The notes below the pieces were generated by a model that saw only the letters and a list, made by a program, of their open reading frames with translations, was not told the DNA's origin and searched no databases. Made by a program: the position numbers and the translations under genes. Positions 6,994 to 13,361 of a stretch of DNA of 26,501 nucleotides are shown in pieces (position 1 is the stretch's first letter; each line of letters starts with the position of its first letter). This stretch comes from a virus: IMG/VR virus record IMGVR_UViG_3300045747_000334, positions 1 through 26,501 of that record. One strand, 5' to 3'.

Positions 6994-8655
6994 ATGCATC
7001 TCGTAATCGTCGCCGGCGGGCTTGGCTCGCGCCTCGCTCCACTCACGGACAACATCCCGAAGCTCCTCGTGAACATCGGGAAGAACACTGGGTACGTGGA
7101 GATGATTCGGTACTGGAAGTCTCAGATCGACTTCGCTCCGATGGACGAGGATGTGAAGGAGTCGCTGCGCGCTGACGGGTTCGTCCCGAAGGACGCGATG
7201 AACCAGCTCACGGTGATCGTGCACTCGAAGTACGCTGCGATGGTCGCCGAGTACCACAAGCTGTACTTCCCAGAGATCCCGTTGATCGTGAAGTGCGTCG
7301 ACGAAGCGAACGGCTCAGCTCACGCGATCCTGACGACGTGCGAGCACGTGATCGGCGAACAGGCAGTGTTCGCTTGGTGCGACATCATCCCGACTGGTGA
7401 TCTTCACCTTGACCAGTTCACCGAGATGTACAACGGCGCGAACGTCGTGTTCACGAACTACAACAACTCAAATCGGTACGAGCTCGTGCGAGCTGGGACT
7501 GGCTGGGCTGACATGAAGGTCGCGCTCTCGCCGTCAGAGCGAGGTGGGTGCTTCGGCCTGTACTACGTGAGCCGGTTCTCGACTGAAGTCACGTACAAGA
7601 ACGGTCAGGACTTCATCGACATCATCGATCAGTTCGGCAAGCTCCGTGAGCATCGCCTTCAGAACATCATCGACTTCGGTGACATGCCGAAGCTGCGTCG
7701 GACTCAAGAGCGAGCTGACGAAGCTCGTGAGTTCAACTCGGTCGAGTTCATCGGCGATTACGTGCTGAAGCAGGCAACGAACACTCAAGGCAAGGGCATT
7801 CTGAAGCGTGAGATCGCTTGGTATCGTCGTCTCGACGAGCTGCTTGATCCACAGCACGCTCGTCCGTCGGTGCCACGGACCTGGATCGCCTCTGATGGCA
7901 CTGGGTTCTTCATGGAGCGCGTCGAAGGCGTTCCGATCTGGAAGGCTTGGACCGATCTCTCGCCGGTCGATCGGAACTACGTGGTTGGTCAGCTGATCGA
8001 TCAACGCCGGTGGTTGTTCAACCTCGACAAGCATTCAATCGATCTTCAGACGCTGCTTCGCGATGTGAAGACCGAGGCGTACACGAAGCTCCTCGATCGG
8101 TATCACGAAGTCCGTGGTGTGCTGAACTCGTTCGGCGACGTTCGCACGGTGAACGGGTACCGACTTCAAGAGCGAGACCCTGAGATCACGATTCAGCGTG
8201 TTCACGAAGCCCTTGTGAATCACTACGCGAACCTGCCGGTACACGAGTACGGGTTCATTCACGGCGATCTTCAACTGTCGAACTCGATGGTGAACATGTC
8301 GACTCGAAAGGTCACTATCATCGATCCGCGCGGGTACTTTGGGAAGTCCGAGCTTGTCGGTCTCGAGGACTACGACATCGGGAAGCTGCTGTACGCCCTC
8401 AGTGGGTACGACACGTTCAACTGCTCCCGTGAGTTCTTCATCACGAAGGAAGGCGGAGCCCTGTGCTTCGACATCCCAACGCCGAGTCACGAAGGTATTG
8501 AAGAGCTGATGTCGCTGCACTTTCAGCCAGTACACCAGCTCTGGCTTGCTGTCTGTTTCATTGGGCTCGCCCAGTACATCAAGAACGATCCGGTGAAGTC
8601 AATGGCTGCACACTATCACGGTCTCGCTCTGGCTGAGAACGTTCTGAACACCTGA
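6994..8655 (+). CDS. Bifunctional sugar-phosphate nucleotidyltransferase / APH-like kinase
   Basis: A 553-residue fusion of two enzymes. Residues 1-230 are a GT-A-fold nucleotidyltransferase: VIVAGGLGSRLAPLT...PKLL at 4-25 is the GGxGxRLxPLTxxxPKxL signature and FAWCDIIPTGD at 126-136 holds the metal-binding Asp. Residues about 250-553 are an aminoglycoside/choline-kinase-like phosphotransferase, with the catalytic FIHGDLQLSN (421-430) and metal-binding IIDPRG (442-447). Such pairs activate sugars as in LicC/LicA or HddC/HddA: a kinase makes a sugar phosphate and the transferase joins it to an NTP. Beside the KdsD-like isomerase it probably makes an NDP-pentose from arabinose-5-P. A separate phosphatase or mutase and a DNA glycosyltransferase would also be needed and are not in the window. 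Confidence 0.82.
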   Translation: MHLVIVAGGLGSRLAPLTDNIPKLLVNIGKNTGYVEMIRYWKSQIDFAPMDEDVKESLRADGFVPKDAMNQLTVIVHSKYAAMVAEYHKLYFPEIPLIVKCVDEANGSAHAILTTCEHVIGEQAVFAWCDIIPTGDLHLDQFTEMYNGANVVFTNYNNSNRYELVRAGTGWADMKVALSPSERGGCFGLYYVSRFSTEVTYKNGQDFIDIIDQFGKLREHRLQNIIDFGDMPKLRRTQERADEAREFNSVEFIGDYVLKQATNTQGKGILKREIAWYRRLDELLDPQHARPSVPRTWIASDGTGFFMERVEGVPIWKAWTDLSPVDRNYVVGQLIDQRRWLFNLDKHSIDLQTLLRDVKTEAYTKLLDRYHEVRGVLNSFGDVRTVNGYRLQERDPEITIQRVHEALVNHYANLPVHEYGFIHGDLQLSNSMVNMSTRKVTIIDPRGYFGKSELVGLEDYDIGKLLYALSGYDTFNCSREFFITKEGGALCFDIPTPSHEGIEELMSLHFQPVHQLWLAVCFIGLAQYIKNDPVKSMAAHYHGLALAENVLNT

Positions 8656-8673
8656 TCGTTACGCGTTACATCT

Positions 8674-8701
8674 GGCCCGCTGATCCTAGGTTCGGCGGGC
8701 C
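8674..8701 (+). terminator. Probable terminator hairpin
   Basis: GGCCCGC (8674-8680) pairs with GCGGGCC (8695-8701), 7 perfect GC-rich pairs with a 14-base loop, 18 bases after the stop of the nucleotidyltransferase. The tail after it (TTCGGGT) has only a weak U-run. Confidence 0.6.
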
Positions 8702-8735
8702 TTCGGGTATCCTGAAACCATGAATCGGAGTTAGA

Positions 8736-8801
8736 ATGGACTCACGAATCCTTATTCAGCACCTAATGCTGTATTCAGCGCGGAGAGTGAAATGTCATTG
8801 A
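8736..8801 (+). CDS. Possible 21-aa leader peptide before the YqeY-like gene
   Basis: A short frame starting at ATG 8736, 5 bases after CGGAG, and ending inside the start of the YqeY-like gene. The product is Leu/Arg-rich with no recognisable motif. Such an arrangement could couple or attenuate translation of the next gene. It may equally be chance; support is limited to the ribosome-binding site and overlap. Confidence 0.25.
   Translation: MDSRILIQHLMLYSARRVKCH
8753..8779 (+). promoter_or_regulatory. TATTCAGC direct repeat with alternative hairpins in the YqeY leader
   Basis: TATTCAGC occurs at 8753-8760 and 8772-8779. Between them CAGCA/TGCTG (8757-8761 with 8767-8771) can pair. The same GCTG (8768-8771) can instead pair with CAGC (8776-8779), just ahead of GGAG at 8782. 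The two folds exclude each other, as in an attenuator or operator. Confidence 0.35.
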
Positions 8802-9235
8802 TCGAACAAATCAAGGTCGAGAACCTGAACGCACGGCGTCAGAAGCTCACGGCCGTCTCGGGCCTGCTGACCACGCTGATCGGCGAGGCCGAGATGATCG
8901 GCAAGAACGCTGGCAATCGTGCGCCGACGGACGATGAAGTCCTGACGCTGGTCCGGAAGTTCATCAAGAACAACAACGAGACGATCGCTGCCCTCGGCGA
9001 CGCGAACGCTCGCACGCTGATCTTCATGGGCGAGAACGTCACGCTCGAGAAGTACCTGCCGAAGCAGATGACGACCGAAGAGCTCGTCGAAGCCATCCGT
9101 TCGTGCATCACGAGCATCCGTGTCGCCGGCGCTCCAGTGAACACTGGCTCGATCATGAAGATGATGAAGCAGCACTTCGACGGCACGTTCGACGGCAAGG
9201 CCGCTTCGCTGGTGATCAAGGCTGCGCTGGCATGA
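8792..9235 (+). CDS. YqeY-like (GatB/YqeY domain) protein
   Basis: 147 residues, the usual length of stand-alone YqeY proteins. Family features are an N-terminal helical half, the KFIKNNNETIAAL segment with a Lys/Glu-rich amphipathic helix, EKYLPKQMTTEEL before the C-terminal three-helix part, and SIMKMMKQHFDGTFDGKAA, which matches the family's MGxVMkxlkxxxxGxaDgkxv signature. The domain is found at the C-terminus of the GatB amidotransferase subunit, where it contacts tRNA. Stand-alone YqeY is poorly understood, so the role here is open; a tRNA- or translation-linked job is a guess. GGAG lies 6 bases before the ATG. The stop overlaps the next ATG. Confidence 0.75.
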   Translation: MSLIEQIKVENLNARRQKLTAVSGLLTTLIGEAEMIGKNAGNRAPTDDEVLTLVRKFIKNNNETIAALGDANARTLIFMGENVTLEKYLPKQMTTEELVEAIRSCITSIRVAGAPVNTGSIMKMMKQHFDGTFDGKAASLVIKAALA

Positions 9236-9414
9236 TCGTTCTGCACCCAGTGGTCGTTGACGGGAAGCGCGTTCCCGGCCTGTTCGAGGACCCTTTCGCG
9301 AAGCGCGAGCCGACGTTCGTTCAAGAGCGAGTCGGTGACGAGGTCGTGTACTCACACGAGTCCGGTTACGGGTACTTGCGGGCTGAAGACGTCTGCATCA
9401 TGGAGCACGTATGA
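9232..9414 (+). CDS. Hypothetical protein, 60 aa
   Basis: Unrecognised. Beta-rich small protein (IVLHPVVVDGKRVPG at the N-terminus, YSHESGYGYLR later) without cysteine pairs beyond one Cys near the end. I start it at ATG 9232, which overlaps the YqeY stop (ATGA). An earlier in-frame ATG at 9103 would read inside the YqeY gene. Coupled by ATGA to the next gene too. Confidence 0.62.
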   Translation: MIVLHPVVVDGKRVPGLFEDPFAKREPTFVQERVGDEVVYSHESGYGYLRAEDVCIMEHV

Positions 9415-9638
9415 AAACCGTTTACGTCACGCACACCGTTCTCACCACCGCTCGGTTCTGCTTGGTGGTGGCCGATGAGGACGACCTGAAGGCGCAGCTC
9501 GCACAACGAGAGGCAGCTGTTCGCGCTCAGGCGTTCGTCGCGAAGCCTGACCGTGACAAGGCCGGCAAGCCCCAGTTCTTCGAGCTCTCGAAAGACTGGG
9601 ACGGGTTCACACCGAAACCATGGGATCCGAAAGAATGA
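9411..9638 (+). CDS. Hypothetical protein, 75 aa
   Basis: Unrecognised. Starts with a hydrophobic beta-like segment (TVYVTHTVLTTARFCLVVA) that is too polar for a signal peptide, then a charged helix (DEDDLKAQLAQREAAVRAQA) and a Trp-containing tail. ATGA overlaps on both sides suggest coupled translation with the large unknown gene that follows. Confidence 0.62.
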   Translation: MKTVYVTHTVLTTARFCLVVADEDDLKAQLAQREAAVRAQAFVAKPDRDKAGKPQFFELSKDWDGFTPKPWDPKE

Positions 9639-11104
9639 ACTTCGAAGTCGTTTACAACAAGTCGCTGAAGATCTTCTCGCAGCTGTTCGTCGGCGTGAAG
9701 CCGATCCCAGTGAACGGCGGGACTCCGCTGGCGTTCGCAACGCCGTACGAGGACAATGCCGCTGGCCGGAAGCGTCAAGACACGGTGAAGGGCTGGGTCG
9801 GCGACACCGAGTACGTGTACGACCCAGTGACACGAAAGGGCTCGAATCGGAAGTACACGCCCGACATCCGGATGCTCGAGAACGTGCCACGCGCTGGGTT
9901 CAAGGTCACCGACGAGGTGAAGCGCGTGTACTACGGTGGCGGGAACGTCGTGTGGCGCATCGAGGACCCGAGCGGCTGGGAAGTCGAGATCCAATCGAAC
10001 AACCTGATGGCTCTGCTTCAGAGCGTTGGCGTCTCCGCCGGTGGCGAGATCAACGGCCAGTGCATCTGGGCCCGTGACGGTGCGCACAACGTGCTGCTCC
10101 CAGTGACATCGCAAGAGTACAAGGACGCGGTGAAGGCATTCGAGTCCGTGAAGGCTCCGTCGAAGATCCCAGCGAAGGACCGTGTGATCGGTCGGTACTA
10201 CCGGCTGCAAGACGGCACGTTCGGCCAGTACTTCGGGAAGTTCTTCATCACTGAGCTCCTCGTCGACAGCGCTGGTGACACGAACCTCGGCGCGAACCTT
10301 CCGGGCATTGGCCGGTGCGGGATCTCGGCTGAAGTGCACGTCGAACATGTTCTGAACGGTCAGCAAGCTCAGTACGAGGTAATGTACGTCCCGCCGTACG
10401 AGGCGCAGACCGGGCACTACAAGTACCAGGCCGGCGGCGAACTGAAGCTGTACAAGTCGGCCGCGCTGATCGCCGAGCTCGATCAAGGCACGCTCGAGGA
10501 GCACAACGTGCTGCAGATCGTGGCTGAGAACAAGCTCTCGTTCGCTGGGCACAAGAACACGAAGCCGATCCTCGCCACTCGGAACAAGCCGGACGATGTC
10601 GGTCTGACGTTCGAACCGATCTCTGCCGAGAAGTTCAAGGAGACCTTCGACCGCGTCGTGAAGTCGCAAGAAGAGGTGCTCGAACGTCACGAGCACGAGG
10701 TGAAGCAAGGGTACTGGGTGAACCGGACTCCGCCAGTGCCGCCGGCACAGCCGAAGCTCTCGGCGTGCGGAGTGTTCCACTGGAAGCGCGTGTGCCTGCT
10801 CGATGAAGATCGGCTGTACGCGTTCTCGACGACGCTTCACCGGATGCATTCGTCTGCCGAGATCTGCGACATCATCGGTCGCGTTCAGCCACGGAACGGG
10901 AACCGGTACGACTTCGTGAAGCCGAAGGACTACCACGCTCGTGTCTGGCAAGTCGGCTCGGACATCTGGAACAAGCCGGAGCACATCCGCGACGACGCGA
11001 AGGTCCTGCCGAAGTTCGACACGATCGCTGAGCTGAAGACATACCTGAACATGCTGCACATCAAGGGTCAGCTCGTTCAACAACGTTGCAAGGAAACCAC
11101 ATGA
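9635..11104 (+). CDS. Large conserved-looking hypothetical protein, 489 aa
   Basis: I do not recognise this protein although it is one of the longest here. It starts at ATG 9635, overlapping the previous stop; an in-frame ATG at 9620 is less likely. It is beta-rich with no transmembrane helix, P-loop or zinc motif. Features are a Tyr/Gly-rich stretch near residue 100 (VKRVYYGGGNVVWRIEDPSG), a middle region with many Tyr and His (YEVMYVPPYEAQTGHYKYQAG), a charged helix with EEVLERHEHEVKQ, and a Trp-rich C-terminal third. Its place among small accessory genes suggests a host-takeover or nucleic-acid role rather than a virion part, but this is only context. Confidence 0.75.
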   Translation: MNFEVVYNKSLKIFSQLFVGVKPIPVNGGTPLAFATPYEDNAAGRKRQDTVKGWVGDTEYVYDPVTRKGSNRKYTPDIRMLENVPRAGFKVTDEVKRVYYGGGNVVWRIEDPSGWEVEIQSNNLMALLQSVGVSAGGEINGQCIWARDGAHNVLLPVTSQEYKDAVKAFESVKAPSKIPAKDRVIGRYYRLQDGTFGQYFGKFFITELLVDSAGDTNLGANLPGIGRCGISAEVHVEHVLNGQQAQYEVMYVPPYEAQTGHYKYQAGGELKLYKSAALIAELDQGTLEEHNVLQIVAENKLSFAGHKNTKPILATRNKPDDVGLTFEPISAEKFKETFDRVVKSQEEVLERHEHEVKQGYWVNRTPPVPPAQPKLSACGVFHWKRVCLLDEDRLYAFSTTLHRMHSSAEICDIIGRVQPRNGNRYDFVKPKDYHARVWQVGSDIWNKPEHIRDDAKVLPKFDTIAELKTYLNMLHIKGQLVQQRCKETT

Positions 11105-11622
11105 TCAAGCAGAACTACCGCCTGTACTCGTTCGTCGCGAACGGATACCTCTCCCCGCTGCAGTGCGGCCTCCAGACCGCGCACGTGGTCGGCGAGATCG
11201 CGAACGACGTCGCTTCGCACAAGGGTGAGGACATCCACTCGTACCGCGCGTTCTTCGAATGGGCCGAGCAGGACAAGACGATCATCATCTGCGCCGCGTT
11301 CAACCATCAGGGCGTCGTTGATTGTTACGCCGAGCTCGAGCGCACTGGGCGCGGTGCGCTGTGCCTGCCGTCCGCGATCTTCCGTGAAGACGAGCGGTCG
11401 ATGAACAGCATGGCCACGGCCTGCGGCATCGTCGTGCCGCAGAAGTACTGGGACACGAAATTCGTGCCGGCACCCGAGCCGAAGTTCAGCAACCAGGAAG
11501 TGAACCCGTTCTTGGCGAAGTGGGTGTACCTCGACGTCGAGACTGGACGCGAGACCGAGTACCCGCTCACGCACCCGGAAGGCCAGTTCATCGATCACAT
11601 CAAGGGTTACAGGCTCGCATGA
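11101..11622 (+). CDS. Hypothetical protein, possible PTH2-like fold
   Basis: 173 residues, starting at ATG 11101 with AAGGAAA upstream and overlapping the previous stop. The segment LQCGLQTAHVVGEIANDV resembles the AQCSHAAVGA helix of peptidyl-tRNA hydrolase 2. A hydrophobic strand (TIIICAAFN), a helix (GVVDCYAELERTG) and LPSAIFRED follow in the order seen in PTH2 (KVVLKV, helix, LPTxLIxDAG), with GIVVP near the place of VLAIGP. The match is weak and several PTH2 catalytic residues are not evident, so it may be an inactive or remote relative. It could act on tRNA, in line with the nearby YqeY gene, but I am not sure. Confidence 0.4.
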   Translation: MIKQNYRLYSFVANGYLSPLQCGLQTAHVVGEIANDVASHKGEDIHSYRAFFEWAEQDKTIIICAAFNHQGVVDCYAELERTGRGALCLPSAIFREDERSMNSMATACGIVVPQKYWDTKFVPAPEPKFSNQEVNPFLAKWVYLDVETGRETEYPLTHPEGQFIDHIKGYRLA

Positions 11623-11942
11623 TCGCGTACAAGCTGCTCAGCCAACGAGCTGACGGCTCGCTCGGCCCGTTGTTCATCAACAAGCGCCTGGTGATCGAGC
11701 CGGGCGTGCGGTACATCGCTGAGGAACACCTGACGAAGGGGTACGCGTTCCGGCCCGGTTGGCACTCGTGCGCCCTTCCACTCGCCCCGCACCTCAGCAA
11801 GAAGGGCCGTGTCTGGGCGAAGGTCAGAATCTCTGGGATCACGAAGCACCAGCGACCTGAGTCACAGGGCGGGCTGTGGTTCACATCGAAGTACCTCATG
11901 GTCCTCGAGATCGTTACGAGTCAGGACGTCGTTACACTTTAG
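11619..11942 (+). CDS. Hypothetical phage protein, 107 aa (GPLFINKRL / FRPGWH type)
   Basis: A compact basic protein with motifs I associate with a small family widespread in phages: YKLLSQRADGSLGPLFINKR, YAFRPGWHSC, PLAPHLSKKGRVWAKV and RPESQGGLWF. No function is known to me. The conserved His, Trp and Glu/Ser cluster hints at binding or catalysis, but this is speculation. The start at 11619 overlaps the previous stop (ATGA). A weak hairpin (ACACT/AGTGT, 11934-11948) spans the stop codon. Confidence 0.7.
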   Translation: MIAYKLLSQRADGSLGPLFINKRLVIEPGVRYIAEEHLTKGYAFRPGWHSCALPLAPHLSKKGRVWAKVRISGITKHQRPESQGGLWFTSKYLMVLEIVTSQDVVTL

Positions 11943-11965
11943 CAGTGTCCGCCTGCTCCGGTTCG

Positions 11966-11994
11966 TGTTATAGTTCATCTATCGAATCGGAGAT
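11966..11994 (+). promoter_or_regulatory. Extended -10 promoter (TGTTATAGT) with weak repeat
   Basis: TGTTATAGT (11966-11974) is the best extended -10 box in the window and sits in a true intergenic gap. Transcription would start near 11981. CGGAG (11988-11992) is the ribosome-binding site. ATCT/AGAT (11977-11980 with 11991-11994) could form a weak 4-pair stem touching that site. Confidence 0.6.
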
Positions 11995-11997
11995 CAC

Positions 11998-12240
11998 ATG
12001 GCATCGAACGCTGTCGAACTGGACTTCAACTGGCAAACGAGCGAAGAGCAGCGTGCCAAGGTCCGTGCGAACGCCGTGTTCATCCATGCGAAGCTGGTCG
12101 CTGCTGGCGTCGATGTGGCTGCGGCAGCGGAAGCTGTCCAAGACCTGTTCGAAGCCGGTCGCACCACTGGGTACGATGACGGCTATGACGCTGGCCGTGA
12201 TCAAGTCGCCCAGTTGGGCGACGAAAGCTACCGCGACTAG
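11998..12240 (+). CDS. Hypothetical protein, 80 aa, helical and Ala-rich
   Basis: Unrecognised. Mostly alpha-helical and Ala-rich, with an acidic, repeated GYDDGYDAGRDQ segment near the end. No cysteine or membrane segment. It has its own promoter and CGGAG site, and the next gene follows after 19 bases, so the two probably form the head of a transcription unit. Confidence 0.7.
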   Translation: MASNAVELDFNWQTSEEQRAKVRANAVFIHAKLVAAGVDVAAAAEAVQDLFEAGRTTGYDDGYDAGRDQVAQLGDESYRD

Positions 12241-12259
12241 AAACTGAAGGAGAAAGATC

Positions 12260-12796
12260 ATGCAAGTTGGTTTTCAATACCTGTTCCCGCTGACGCACAT
12301 CGACAGCACCCTGAAGGGTTACTTCGTCGGTGCCGATGGCAAGTTCTACTCGACGAAGCAGTCCGACGTTGGCCGTGTGCTGACCGGCACTGGCACCCGT
12401 GTCGGCTCGCGGTACTTCACGATGAACGGCCGCTCGGTCGAAGGTGCGGTCCTGTACCGTCGTGCTCAGGCTCACGCGTCCTGGAAGGCCGAGACCACGA
12501 AGCCGTCGGAGATGATCGCCACCGCGAACAAGCTCGTGAATGTCGCGAAGGTCACTGGCCGCAGCCACGCTGCTTCGGCTCAGGTCGGCATCAAGGGTCG
12601 TGGTGTCGTGATCGCTCGTGTCGCCGTGCACGACGGTGTCGAACACCTGCTGTTCGGCAGCAAGCCAGCGCTGCACATGACCGAGCAGTCGTACCACGAC
12701 GAGATGACTCGTCTGGCCACTCAGTACCCAGGCGTCGAGTTCGTGGCGCTCAAGGTCGTGAAGTCGGTCAAGGCCGGTGGCTTCACCTGGGGTTGA
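12260..12796 (+). CDS. Hypothetical protein, 178 aa
   Basis: Unrecognised. A strong AAGGAG site lies 8-9 bases before the ATG, suggesting good expression. It is basic and beta-rich at the N-terminus (GYFVGADGKFYSTKQSDVGRVL) with a helical middle (SEMIATANKLVNVAKVTG), a single strand-rich core (GVVIARVAVHDGVEHLLFG) and a Lys-rich C-terminus. No known domain is visible. Confidence 0.75.
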   Translation: MQVGFQYLFPLTHIDSTLKGYFVGADGKFYSTKQSDVGRVLTGTGTRVGSRYFTMNGRSVEGAVLYRRAQAHASWKAETTKPSEMIATANKLVNVAKVTGRSHAASAQVGIKGRGVVIARVAVHDGVEHLLFGSKPALHMTEQSYHDEMTRLATQYPGVEFVALKVVKSVKAGGFTWG

Positions 12797-12797
12797 C

Positions 12798-12965
12798 ATG
12801 AGCCAACTCGCTGATCTCGAGGCAGTGGTGCTCGACACACCACTGACCTCTGAACAACAAGGTCAACTGTTCGTTGACATCCTGAGCGCTCTGGATTGGG
12901 ACATCGACGGTGTCGTGACCTGGCAAGACGCGCTCGCGTATTTCGCAATGCGAAGAGGTGAATGA
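12798..12965 (+). CDS. Hypothetical protein, 55 aa
   Basis: Small acidic helical protein, unrecognised. Starts at ATG 12798, one base after the previous stop; an in-frame upstream ATG at 12777 lies inside the previous gene. The stop overlaps the next ATG (ATGA). A weak DWDIDGVVTWQDA segment is reminiscent of an EF-hand-like acidic loop, too little to call. Confidence 0.58.
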   Translation: MSQLADLEAVVLDTPLTSEQQGQLFVDILSALDWDIDGVVTWQDALAYFAMRRGE

Positions 12966-13105
12966 TGACGAAGCCGAAGTACCTCCCGACCCCGCCGCCG
13001 AACCTGCCACAGATCTCGCTGGAAGCAGTGAAGAGCTGGCAGGCGTCTGGCATTCGCGTTCGCCTTGTTCGCTGCAAGGGCGGGTACATCGTGAGCGTCT
13101 CGTGA
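12962..13105 (+). CDS. Hypothetical protein, 47 aa
   Basis: Short basic protein with an N-terminal proline run (YLPTPPPNLP), a helix (LEAVKSWQASG) and a C-terminal strand (RVRLVRCKGGYIVSV). It is favoured over the competing frame that starts at 12958, because its codons (AAG, CCG, TAC, CTG) follow the phage pattern and it is joined to its neighbours by ATGA and GTGA overlaps. No function is known. Confidence 0.55.
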   Translation: MMTKPKYLPTPPPNLPQISLEAVKSWQASGIRVRLVRCKGGYIVSVS

Positions 13106-13326
13106 AAGATGACGACGCACCGTACCGTCGCTGGAGTCCGCTGCCAGCGTGGCTTCAGGTAGCGTTCCACCCGCCCGAGCGTGGTCAGCGTCACACTGTG
13201 AAGAGTGGCTCTGACGGCGTTCCTTTCACCGCTTATCTGTCGTACGACGGTGTCTGGCGGCACGAAAGTTCGAACGGCGCACCGCTCACGACCACGATCT
13301 ACCTGTTCTGGCTTTCCAAGGCGTGA
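13102..13326 (+). CDS. Hypothetical protein, 74 aa (GTG start)
   Basis: Starts at GTG 13102, overlapping the stop of the 47-aa gene (GTGA). The product is Trp/Pro-rich (YRRWSPLPAWLQVAFHPPER) with a beta-rich second half (GVPFTAYLSYDGVW, TTTIYLFWLS). It is unrecognised. A longer version in the same frame from 12958 is less likely because its first 48 codons read a proline/glutamate-rich shadow of the overlapping 47-aa gene. Confidence 0.52.
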   Translation: MKDDDAPYRRWSPLPAWLQVAFHPPERGQRHTVKSGSDGVPFTAYLSYDGVWRHESSNGAPLTTTIYLFWLSKA

Positions 13327-13332
13327 TAAGAT
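13324..13332 (+). promoter_or_regulatory. Extended -10 promoter (TGATAAGAT) for the topoisomerase genes
   Basis: TGATAAGAT overlaps the stop codon of the preceding gene and lies 29 bases before the topoisomerase large-subunit ATG. Predicted start near 13339 leaves a leader of about 23 bases with only a weak GGA ribosome-binding site. Confidence 0.45.
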
Positions 13333-13361
13333 AGGACCTTGGAACTAACCACGGAAACCGC

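Noticed and set aside
9527-11083. Long open frame on the minus strand opposite the 489-residue gene (also opposite 1962-3167, 13569-14561, 18051-18890 and 20969-21925)
   Set aside because: The biased codon use of plus-strand genes leaves the complement open. The products are Leu/Val/Arg/Asp-rich with no domain, and no sensible promoter or ribosome-binding site precedes them.
12958-13326. Single 122-residue gene from GTG 12958
   Set aside because: Its first 48 codons are a Pro/Glu/Ala-rich shadow of the 47-residue gene in the next frame; the two-gene reading with ATGA and GTGA overlaps is more consistent.
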